From assembly GCF_963666745.1 (NCBI RefSeq), contig NZ_OY762961.1:1972001-2036000 (forward strand): 64,000 nt of DNA. The letters run 5' to 3'. How positions within the stretch are numbered: position 1 is the stretch's first letter; the number at the start of each line of letters is the position of its first letter. Position numbers and translations under genes: made by a program. Below are positions 52,884 to 60,520 of the stretch, one piece after another. The stretch comes from an uncultured Desulfuromonas sp. (lineage in GTDB: Bacteria > Desulfobacterota > Desulfuromonadia > Desulfuromonadales > Desulfuromonadaceae). The notes under the pieces were generated by a model, which ran no database searches, was not told where the DNA came from, and was given only the letters and a program-made list of their open reading frames with translations.

Positions 52884-53921
52884 TCAGGGGTGAATCCACA
52901 ACTGGCTGAACCACAACCACTTTCCACCCTTGCGGCTTTGTGCTGTAAGGGTGTATTTGTTTCTTCTGCCCGCCAATGGCTGCTCAGCCACCACTTCAAA
53001 CAGTCCTTTTTCCCGATCAATCAACTGCGGAACAACGCTATTTTGGCCCTGCACATAGCAGCGCAGTGAGGACACAACAATCCGTTGTGGGTCGAGTTGA
53101 AAGCGCAAACGGGGCGGATCCATGCTGGTTATCAACGGCGTGGGTGGGTCAAGGACGGTCACCGGCATGGCGTCCATGGATAGTTTTTCGCGAAAACCTT
53201 TCAAGGTCGCAAAGGGTCCACCCATGGGAAACCGTGGCAAGGCAAAGAGCTCTGCCGAAGCGGAGATCACTCCAGACTGTTGCGCCGCTGCCGCCTTGAA
53301 GCCCATCTGTTCCACAACCGCCTTCAATTCTGGAGAATATTCACCGTAAGGATAGGCAAACAGCTCAGGAGAAAAACCGAGATGCATTCTGAACTGTTGC
53401 TGGGCCTGATTGATCTCCTGCTGAGCCCACAGTTGCCAGTCCTCATGAGTCCTGTTAACCTGTTCGCTGACAAAATAGGGATGAGATGCGGAATGATTGC
53501 CGATTTCAATCCCTTCTTGCTGCAGTCCTTTCAGCTGGTCCCAGTCGAGATAGCTCTCCCCGGCAACACTGTCCGTACTGACAAACAGGGTCGCCGGATA
53601 ATGATACCGTCGTAGCAGCGGCATGGCACCAGTCAAGAAAGACTCATAAGCGTCATCGACCGTTAATGCGACACAATGTTGCGGCAGCGAAGTTCCCATT
53701 CGGTGCGCCGCTGCAATCTGCCCAAGGGTCACAACCTGATAATTATGCTGTTTGAGATAGGCCAACTGCGCCTCAAACACATCCAAGGCAATATTGGTTG
53801 ATGGATAGCGGGCATCGCCAAAGCGATGATAGACAAAAACCGTGGCATTGTCAGTGGCCCACCCCGCCCAGGGCAGAAGCAGAACCGCCAGCAGAACACA
53901 GACAAGAATTTTTTTAATCAT
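52884..53921 (-). CDS. Exported polysaccharide deacetylase (NodB homology)
   Basis: 345 residues: signal peptide (ILVCVLLAVLLLPWAGWA), a NodB domain (~25-240) with TVDDAYES (metal and catalytic Asp), HxxxH-type IGNHSASHPYF, and a beta-rich C-terminal domain (~245-345). It should deacetylate an N-acetylated glycan such as peptidoglycan or exopolysaccharide. The ATG at 53919-53921 overlaps the end of the upstream SpoT-like gene by 8 nt, so translation is coupled; an in-frame extension into that gene has no signal peptide. Confidence 0.88.
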   Translation of the reverse strand: MIKKILVCVLLAVLLLPWAGWATDNATVFVYHRFGDARYPSTNIALDVFEAQLAYLKQHNYQVVTLGQIAAAHRMGTSLPQHCVALTVDDAYESFLTGAMPLLRRYHYPATLFVSTDSVAGESYLDWDQLKGLQQEGIEIGNHSASHPYFVSEQVNRTHEDWQLWAQQEINQAQQQFRMHLGFSPELFAYPYGEYSPELKAVVEQMGFKAAAAQQSGVISASAELFALPRFPMGGPFATLKGFREKLSMDAMPVTVLDPPTPLITSMDPPRLRFQLDPQRIVVSSLRCYVQGQNSVVPQLIDREKGLFEVVAEQPLAGRRNKYTLTAQSRKGGKWLWFSQLWIHP

Positions 53922-55356
53922 TATTTTTGTTATCGCGCACGATGGAACGCAAATAGCGTCGGATACTGTTTCGCGCTCTCGGGGTGACGGCCCAGTCGAG
54001 CCATTTGGGAAGGACACCAGGAACATCAACGGTTTCAATCTGAATCTGGTCACCGTCCATCAGGCGGGTTTTCAGCACTCGGGTCTGACCATTAATCCGC
54101 GCACGAAAGGCATGAATCCCCAGTTTCTCGTGAATTTCAAAAGCAAAATCCAGGGCACTGCTCCCTTCCGGCAGCATGCGTGATTCGCCGTTGGGGGTAT
54201 ACACCTGAATTGTCGCTGACGCCAGACGCAGATGGTCAATATCAAAGATGGATTCGCCATCCAGCAGACTACGCATCAAACCGGCGAAGTTTTCACGGCG
54301 GAATTCAAACCCTGGGGCAAGCACTCCGGATTCATTGAAACGATCGAGCTTGCGGGTAGTAATCTGAATGCGTAGACGATATTCTCCCGCCTGAACAGTC
54401 GTTTTAATCGCCTGATAGCCATGCTGCGACGGCGCATTGAGATGATCACGCAACTTGCCGGTGATCGGTTGATACAAGCGGTGCAAAAGGCCCAAGGCAA
54501 GATAGGCATCCATTGTTGAATCGACAAGCACATCAAGACTGTACAGAGCGGAAAGCCCTCGGCCGACCCTCATGGCACCTTCCAGAGAGAAAGAACGCCA
54601 ATTGTCTTTTAGCGAAACAGAAAGGTGATGTCGGTTACATTCAGTGGTAATTTCATTACGGATTCGCCGTCGGCCAGAGTCGCTGCGTTCTGCCAACTCC
54701 TTAATCACCCGACGATATCGGGAAGCACGCCGCGGGTAAAGAATGCCCAGAGACAACGCTTCCAACTCATCCGCGACTTGCCCCATTCCCAGATGGCGGG
54801 CGAGCGGGATATAGACGGTACGCGTTTCTTCGGCAATCAACACCTGTTTTTCCGGCTTCAGAGCGCCAATAGTACGCAGATTGTCGAGACGGTCCCACAA
54901 TTTAAGACACAGGACCCGAATATCCTCAATGGCAACGAGAATCTGATTGCGATAGGTCTCCGCTTTGAGGGTTTCCCGGCTTAAGGCCGCATCTTCCACC
55001 TTGGTCAATCCTTTGACCAGCAATGCCACCTCGGCGCCGAACGCTGTCTCGACCTCTTCCAGCGTTACGGGGGTGTCCTCTACCACATCATGAAGTAAAG
55101 CGGCAATAATGGACGAGAATTCCATCCAGTGACGCGCGGCCAAAAGTGCAACACGTAACGGGTGAAACAGATAGGGTTCTCCAGACTTGCGTTTTTGCTC
55201 GGCGTGCGAATTTTGAGCCAGTTTGAAGGCGCTATTCAGCTGTTTGATGCCATAATCCAGATCATCCTCAGTGAGGCTGCCACCATGGTGAGTGACCAAC
55301 AACTCTGCGATGTCATTCATCAATTTCTGGATATCGCGTTGATACTTATTCGTCAT
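53914..55356 (-). CDS. RelA/SpoT-like HD hydrolase with degenerate synthetase domain
   Basis: About 480 residues: HD hydrolase (~45-200, FHPLRVA, AALLHDVVEDT, KLWDRLDNLRT), a region that aligns with the (p)ppGpp synthetase (~240-385) and a TGS domain (~400-465, VYTPNGESRMLPEGSSALDFAFEIHEKLG). In the synthetase part the key residues are missing: RxKS is RSFS, the metal Asp/Arg strand is YSLDVLVDS, and EVQIRT is RIQITT. It lacks the helical/ACT tail of full SpoT. A hydrolase-only function is likely. In the hydrolase LHN is LDN, so even that needs testing. The ATG at 55354-55356 has GAGG upstream. Confidence 0.82.
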   Translation of the reverse strand: MTNKYQRDIQKLMNDIAELLVTHHGGSLTEDDLDYGIKQLNSAFKLAQNSHAEQKRKSGEPYLFHPLRVALLAARHWMEFSSIIAALLHDVVEDTPVTLEEVETAFGAEVALLVKGLTKVEDAALSRETLKAETYRNQILVAIEDIRVLCLKLWDRLDNLRTIGALKPEKQVLIAEETRTVYIPLARHLGMGQVADELEALSLGILYPRRASRYRRVIKELAERSDSGRRRIRNEITTECNRHHLSVSLKDNWRSFSLEGAMRVGRGLSALYSLDVLVDSTMDAYLALGLLHRLYQPITGKLRDHLNAPSQHGYQAIKTTVQAGEYRLRIQITTRKLDRFNESGVLAPGFEFRRENFAGLMRSLLDGESIFDIDHLRLASATIQVYTPNGESRMLPEGSSALDFAFEIHEKLGIHAFRARINGQTRVLKTRLMDGDQIQIETVDVPGVLPKWLDWAVTPRARNSIRRYLRSIVRDNKNND

Positions 55357-55492
55357 AACTGCCTCAAAAGCAATACTTGCAAAACGCACAAAACGGGGAA
55401 AAGGTGAAATAACGCCCTACCGGTTGTCGAAAGATAAGGCGACGTCATTCGGGACTAAAAACCCTGTCCACACCGGGTCATTCAAGCACCCT

Positions 55493-55840
55493 TTAGCCGG
55501 GAGGCCAGCTCAGTTGGCGTCCCCCAAGGAGGTGATAATGCAGATGAGCAATAGCCTGACCACCATGTTCGTTGCAATTATTGACCAGACGGTAGCCGGA
55601 TTCGGAAATTCCGCATTGCTCTGCCAATTTCACAGCGACCTGATGAATGCGTCCCATGACGACCAAGTCATCCTCAGCAATATCATTCATGCCGGGAATA
55701 TGTTTGCGTGGGATCACCAGAATATGCACCGGCGCCTGGGGATCAATATCATTGAAAGCAATAACCAGATCGTCTTCGTAAACAATCTGTGCCGGAATTT
55801 CTCCAGCAACAATCTTACAAAAGAGACAACTGTCCTGCAT
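55493..55840 (-). CDS. HIT-family hydrolase (HINT-like)
   Basis: 115 residues, a nucleoside phosphoramidate/nucleotide hydrolase of the HIT superfamily. N-terminal CLFCKIVAGEIPA and the C-terminal catalytic triad IAHLHYHLLGGR (HxHxH) are the signature. Its start lies 26 nt inside the end of the SbcC-like ATPase gene. Broad housekeeping function; substrate not known. Confidence 0.92.
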   Translation of the reverse strand: MQDSCLFCKIVAGEIPAQIVYEDDLVIAFNDIDPQAPVHILVIPRKHIPGMNDIAEDDLVVMGRIHQVAVKLAEQCGISESGYRLVNNCNEHGGQAIAHLHYHLLGGRQLSWPPG

Positions 55841-58016
55841 CTTCGGCTCCTTCTCGGCTTCTGGCAGTGGGCCGGTTGCGTCGCTCGCTCAACGCAATGA
55901 TATGCCACCGTCTTCTTGCAGCTATTTTATGCAATCTTTCGTCGTGTGAAAACAGGATAATCTGATGATCGGAACTTAATCGCTCCAACACGGTAACGCA
56001 TTCCTGCAGCCGATCACTATCCAGATTGATCAAAGCATCATCCAGAAAAAACGGTAAGGCCAAATGCGGCGCCAGCGAATGAGATAATCCAAGACGGATG
56101 GCCAAACAAACGGCATCCATAGTTCCACGGCTGAGTTGTTCAAGTGCAACCCATTGGCCATTGCGACTTTTTACTCGGGCCGCAAAATCCTGCTCAATGG
56201 CAATGGCGTTGTACTTGTTCTGCGTTGCCTTCCGCAAATAGGTGGCAATCCGCTTCTCAAACCCCTGCAGGCTGCTGGAATGAAACTCTTCCAGCGCTTG
56301 CGATAAAACATCAATGGCACAGACAAGGACCTGTTTACGTTGTTCAAGGGCGGTCAGGCGATGCTCGAGATGCTCATGATGCCTGGAATCTTGCTCGCTT
56401 TCGGCAAGACGCCCCAGCAGCACGGCTTCCTGGCGTACCAAAGCCAGGATGTCTGCGTCCTGTTGACGAATCGATCGCTCCACAGCCTCCAACTTGGCCT
56501 CAGCGTCAGGAAGATCCTCAGGGGTCAGATGGTGAGAGGACTCCCCGTCGTTTCCATCCTCTGTAACGACTTCGCCGATATCCTCCCCGTCATCCACCGT
56601 CTCATCAACAGTGGTCTGTTCACAGCCTGAGGTGCCGGTGCTCAGTTCAGCAAGACGCTGCAATGTCTCACGATGTTGCTCAAATGCTTTCTGAATGCGG
56701 ACCAGCTCTACAGCAGAAGAAGCGATTCCCAATGTTTCAAACTCATCATCAAGGGCACTTAACCGCTGCTGCTCCTGTTCTCGTCGCAACTCAATCGCAG
56801 TAATTTTCTCCTTGAGGCCAGCACACAGTTTCTTAACTTTTGTCATCCCCACAGCAAACCGGCTCCAACCACCGACAGCAGCAAGAGTACAGGCGATGGC
56901 AGTCGGCAAAAAGTATCTGGGAAAAACAAAATAGACAGATTGAGCGGCAACAATCAGTAACAGAGTCCATAATACCGGGCGCTTCCAATCAGGATGGCGC
57001 GTCTTCTGCAAACGATCCCGAAATGGTAGCATCTCTGAATGCAGAGAAATCATCTGATGGCGAATATCATCCGCTTCCGCCAATAAATGCGTCAGTTTTT
57101 CAGGAACAGGGACCGGGATACCGGCCTGACGCAGGGTTGCTTCAATTTGGCTGCGCTCATCCATCTCTGGAACAGCGTCATCTTCAGAGGCCTGTGGAAC
57201 CTCTTCTGGCAACGGATCGAGATTGGATACGCCCCCTTGCCATTGGCCTTGAATCCAATCGAGGTAATGGCGCCCTTCCTGAAGCTGAGCACGATCTTCT
57301 GCCACGCGACTTTTTAACGCAGCAATCTTTTTACGCACCTGTTCCAATTCATCAAGGAGTGCATTATTTTGCTGCTGCTTTTGTTCCAGATCCTGTAGCG
57401 CCTCGCGGACAACGTCCAACTCACGCGGAGAACCGGCCATTCCCGTCCAGGGATTATCGCTGCTGATGGCTGCATAATCATCTTTGAGAGAACGCAAAAC
57501 CATTTCACTGTCGCCCTGAACAAAACCGGACAGGATGGTACGTAGAAAACGTTCAAACTCTTCGGGTGTCGTCGGAAAATCATTTTGGCTGACAAACTGA
57601 GTTGCCCGAAACAGCGATTCGTCATTAATCCCCAGCAATTGCCGCAACAACTGGCTGTAGTGTTGATACTCCTGAGGATGATGACTTAAGGCTATCTGAG
57701 CACTGAAATGATCGGTCTGGTGGTACATCCCATCGTATTGGATCAGATCGACATGATCGCTGGTCACATCCCGCTCAAGTCGGATGTTGGCTTGACTGCT
57801 TTCAAACTGCAATCCGGCATGACACCCCTGCTGACTGCCCCACGGAAGATAGCGCTGCTTATCACGCAGCCCAAACAATACTGCAGAGATCGCCGCCATC
57901 ATGGTTGATTTACCGGCTTCGTTCGGGCCGACAACCAGATTCATGCCACGACGGAACTCAAAGGATTTGTCGGAAAAACGGCCGAAACTTTTTAAATCCA
58001 AGCTGCGTAAGATCAT
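55815..58016 (-). CDS. SMC/SbcC-like ATPase with membrane segment (YhaN-like)
   Basis: 733 residues. Walker A GPNEAGKST at ~31-39 and, near the C-terminus, the ABC signature EQLSRGTMDAVCLAIRLGL and Walker B LPFFLDDALINLD. In between are coiled coils (EALQDLEQKQQQNNALLDEL...). In the middle (~350-395) stand two hydrophobic helices (VLWTLLLIVAAQSVYFVF, PTAIACTLAAVGGW), so the two halves are tethered to the membrane, as in YhaN, and the coiled coil lacks a zinc-hook CxxC. Its partner MPE gene overlaps it by 4 nt upstream. DNA-related function is assumed from the family; the membrane tether is unusual for SbcC. Confidence 0.85.
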   Translation of the reverse strand: MILRSLDLKSFGRFSDKSFEFRRGMNLVVGPNEAGKSTMMAAISAVLFGLRDKQRYLPWGSQQGCHAGLQFESSQANIRLERDVTSDHVDLIQYDGMYHQTDHFSAQIALSHHPQEYQHYSQLLRQLLGINDESLFRATQFVSQNDFPTTPEEFERFLRTILSGFVQGDSEMVLRSLKDDYAAISSDNPWTGMAGSPRELDVVREALQDLEQKQQQNNALLDELEQVRKKIAALKSRVAEDRAQLQEGRHYLDWIQGQWQGGVSNLDPLPEEVPQASEDDAVPEMDERSQIEATLRQAGIPVPVPEKLTHLLAEADDIRHQMISLHSEMLPFRDRLQKTRHPDWKRPVLWTLLLIVAAQSVYFVFPRYFLPTAIACTLAAVGGWSRFAVGMTKVKKLCAGLKEKITAIELRREQEQQRLSALDDEFETLGIASSAVELVRIQKAFEQHRETLQRLAELSTGTSGCEQTTVDETVDDGEDIGEVVTEDGNDGESSHHLTPEDLPDAEAKLEAVERSIRQQDADILALVRQEAVLLGRLAESEQDSRHHEHLEHRLTALEQRKQVLVCAIDVLSQALEEFHSSSLQGFEKRIATYLRKATQNKYNAIAIEQDFAARVKSRNGQWVALEQLSRGTMDAVCLAIRLGLSHSLAPHLALPFFLDDALINLDSDRLQECVTVLERLSSDHQIILFSHDERLHKIAARRRWHIIALSERRNRPTARSREGAEDAGQLSLL

Positions 58017-59122
58017 GCCTCATCCTCTTCAAGGGCATGAAAACGGTGCAAGAGTTCACGAAGTGCTCCTTCATAAACCGCACGCTGTCCCTCACCACCC
58101 GCAACCGCCAATTCAATGAGGCGACGGCAAAGAATGCCACGAACAGTTTCTTCTTCAGCCAATTGTGTCATGGACTCGCTATCCAGAAAACGGGTCATGT
58201 CTTCACAACTCAGCAATGCATAGCGGTCACGATAGTGAGAGAGCACTCTCTCGGAATCAAACAACTCTCCGACCGCGCCCGTCAAACGCACCTTCAGCGC
58301 CAGATCACCTTGTGCCCATTGGTCAAGCTGACGATGAAGGAAGTCCGCTGCATCATGTTGCGGCATCGGGAGTTCCTGCTTCTGAAAACGAACGACATCG
58401 GTGGACAAAGCATCCACTGTGCTCCCCTGCTCTGACAAAGTCACGACAGAACAAGAGCGTTCACCGCATTCATGAAAACTAAAGCCCTGGGGACTGCCGG
58501 GGCAGTCGGCTAAAAAGACGCCATCGTGATCAATTGAGCCACGGCTATGATGGCCAACCAGAACATAATCCAGCTCCCAGCTGCGAATAGCCTTTTTCCA
58601 ATGAATCAGAGGGTCCTGAAAAGGATTGCGTTGTGTCAGTTTAGCACTGTGAAACGCTCCAATGTGCCAACCTTCTCCAGAGTGTCGGGACATATAATGG
58701 CCCGCTTGGTCAGGACCGCATTGCCAGGGCAGGGTATAAAAATAGATGGGGGCAACGCCTTCCAGACGCACAGGTCCGGGATCACGCCGAGGTTCAACGA
58801 GCCAAGGCTGAAACGATGCCTGGTGATACACCGAATCCTGCCCTAACGGATAATCATGACACCCCGGCAACACCAGAACCCGGACATCCTCCGGCAGAGA
58901 CGCCAGCCGTTGTGCCACCGCCTCTTTGAGATCATTGTCGGGGTCATGACGCGCAAAAAGATTGCCGGTAAAGACAAGCAGATGAACCTGTTGATCCACG
59001 GCATAGCCGAGAATACGATCCAGCACAGCAAACTGCGCCGCATAAAGTCGTTTACACACCGACGCCGAAAACGGCCATTGTGCGCCGAAATTCAGATCAC
59101 TGCTATGAAGAATTTTAATCAT
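58013..59122 (-). CDS. SbcD-like metallophosphoesterase with degenerate metal site (YhaO-like)
   Basis: About 369 residues from the ATG at 59120-59122 (MIKILHSSDLNFG). The fold is that of SbcD/Mre11/YhaO, but the metal motifs are altered: DxH reads DLN, GDxxD reads GNLFAR and GNHD reads GCHD; GHHSRG remains near residue ~185. At least three metal ligands are thus lost, so nuclease activity is unlikely. It overlaps the ATPase by 4 nt and follows tlyA by 5 nt. It may be a scaffold that holds the ATPase. Sequencing error is unlikely, because several separate motifs are affected. Confidence 0.8.
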   Translation of the reverse strand: MIKILHSSDLNFGAQWPFSASVCKRLYAAQFAVLDRILGYAVDQQVHLLVFTGNLFARHDPDNDLKEAVAQRLASLPEDVRVLVLPGCHDYPLGQDSVYHQASFQPWLVEPRRDPGPVRLEGVAPIYFYTLPWQCGPDQAGHYMSRHSGEGWHIGAFHSAKLTQRNPFQDPLIHWKKAIRSWELDYVLVGHHSRGSIDHDGVFLADCPGSPQGFSFHECGERSCSVVTLSEQGSTVDALSTDVVRFQKQELPMPQHDAADFLHRQLDQWAQGDLALKVRLTGAVGELFDSERVLSHYRDRYALLSCEDMTRFLDSESMTQLAEEETVRGILCRRLIELAVAGGEGQRAVYEGALRELLHRFHALEEDEA

Positions 59123-59127
59123 ATCGC

Positions 59128-59880
59128 TCAACTCACAGCAGGGCATCGTTGCAAATGGATGAGGAATTCCCGGTTCCCTTTTGGTCCGAGAATCGGGCTT
59201 TCGCACAAACCACACACGGTGCAGTTTAACGTCTGTGCCAGGAGCCTTATTTTTTCAATCACCTGAAGATGCATCTGCTCATCCCGCACCACCCCCCCTT
59301 TACCGACATTTCCTTTGCCGACCTCGAATTGCGGTTTGATCAGGGCAATAATATCGGCTTGCGCAGTCAATACGGCAAGAGTTGGCGGCAACACCTTGTC
59401 AAGCGAGATAAACGAGGCATCAATCACGGCAAGGTCCGGAGTCTCGTCGAGCTGTTCCGGCGTCAATTCACGAATATTGGTCCGCTCCAGATTGACCACC
59501 CGATCATCTTCACGTAGCTTCCAGGCCAGTTGCCCATAGCCCACATCGACAGCATAAACTTTTGCAACCCCCTTTTGCAGGAGGCAATCTGTAAACCCGC
59601 CGGTAGAGGCACCGACATCCATAGCAACGCGTCCGTCGAGGACAAGATCAAACTGCTCCAGACCTTCGGCCAATTTGAGTCCGCCTCGGGAAACATACGG
59701 CAATTCTCCTCCGCGAACCCGGATTTCAGCGTCAATGGCAATACGCGTTCCAGCTTTATCCACAACAGTTTCATTGACCAGAACATTTCCGGACATAATC
59801 AAGGCACGCGCCCTTTCGCGCGAAGGGCAGAGACCTAATTCGACAACACGTTTATCCAGACGTTCTTTACTTGCAGACAT
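59128..59880 (-). CDS. tlyA: TlyA-family rRNA 2'-O-methyltransferase
   Basis: 250 residues: S4 RNA-binding domain (~4-65, RLDKRVVELGLCPSRERARALI) and an FtsJ-like Rossmann methyltransferase (~75-240). The SAM motif DVGASTGGFTDCLL and the KDKE-type residues (VSRGGLKL, VIDASFISL, ALIKPQFE) are present. TlyA methylates cytidines in 16S and/or 23S rRNA; old annotations call it haemolysin. First gene of tlyA-MPE-ATPase-HIT. Confidence 0.92.
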   Translation of the reverse strand: MSASKERLDKRVVELGLCPSRERARALIMSGNVLVNETVVDKAGTRIAIDAEIRVRGGELPYVSRGGLKLAEGLEQFDLVLDGRVAMDVGASTGGFTDCLLQKGVAKVYAVDVGYGQLAWKLREDDRVVNLERTNIRELTPEQLDETPDLAVIDASFISLDKVLPPTLAVLTAQADIIALIKPQFEVGKGNVGKGGVVRDEQMHLQVIEKIRLLAQTLNCTVCGLCESPILGPKGNREFLIHLQRCPAVS

Positions 59881-60021
59881 AGAATTTTCGTTAAGAAAAA
59901 AGAAGATATAGACAGCCGGATGGCCTCACGGCAAATACGCTCCCAAACCTATCATAGAGCGTAGTCTCGGGCAACCATCGACACAAGGTTGTGAGCGCCG
60001 ACCTCTAAAAAATGAAGGGCA

Positions 60022-60044
60022 TAGAGCCTTTGACAAAGGCTCTA
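60022..60044 (-). terminator. Hairpin downstream of the PilZ gene
   Basis: A perfect 10-bp inverted repeat with a 3-nt loop (60022-60031 and 60035-60044). On the minus strand a run of six T follows only after about 10 nt, so it is a likely but not ideal terminator. The remainder of 59881-60121 shows nothing I can call. Confidence 0.5.
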
Positions 60045-60121
60045 GAAAGTGACAACACGTTGGAGGGGAGGCAATCAATTAAAAGCAGTGCCTGACAGGG
60101 CGATGAAAGAGCCCAAGAGCA

Positions 60122-60466
60122 TCACGAGAGATCAGCAAACTGTGCCTGACACATCTCCAGATAAGAATCCCGGCCACTGAGAAAGTTGATGATTTTGACG
60201 CCCATTCCGGCATGCTTAACTTTACGAATCAGATTCGGGGGAACTTTTCTCGCCCAGTGAACCCGCCCCTCAAGGCGAACGATTTCATCATTCGGCAAGA
60301 CCAGTTCCATCAAAATCAAGGTGCCTGGATTGTAGACGATAAAGGACTTTATACACAAACCTGAGGCAGACACATCCGACGTAAATCCAACCTTGGAAGG
60401 AATCTCTTTTCCGTATAAAATGCGCAACCTTTTTTTGATGCGTCCTTTTCGGCGCTTATCCACCAT
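60122..60466 (-). CDS. PilZ-domain protein
   Basis: 114 residues, a single PilZ domain that binds c-di-GMP. The binding arginines are in the N-terminal KRRKGRIKKR region (RxxxR) and the second motif is DVSASG (D/NxSxxG). It gives a possible receptor for c-di-GMP made by the cyclase at 33472. No output domain is attached. It follows the AsmA-family gene by 54 nt. Confidence 0.88.
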   Translation of the reverse strand: MVDKRRKGRIKKRLRILYGKEIPSKVGFTSDVSASGLCIKSFIVYNPGTLILMELVLPNDEIVRLEGRVHWARKVPPNLIRKVKHAGMGVKIINFLSGRDSYLEMCQAQFADLS

Positions 60467-60520
60467 AAAACACGTCCCTTTTATCCAAAAGACCGAGCAT
60501 GTTCAATGCGACTCTTCGCA

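Noticed and set aside
60088-60155. Repeated GTGCCTGACA near the PilZ gene end
   Set aside because: One copy is within the PilZ coding sequence and the other in the spacer; ten matching bases without further context are not enough to call a repeat.
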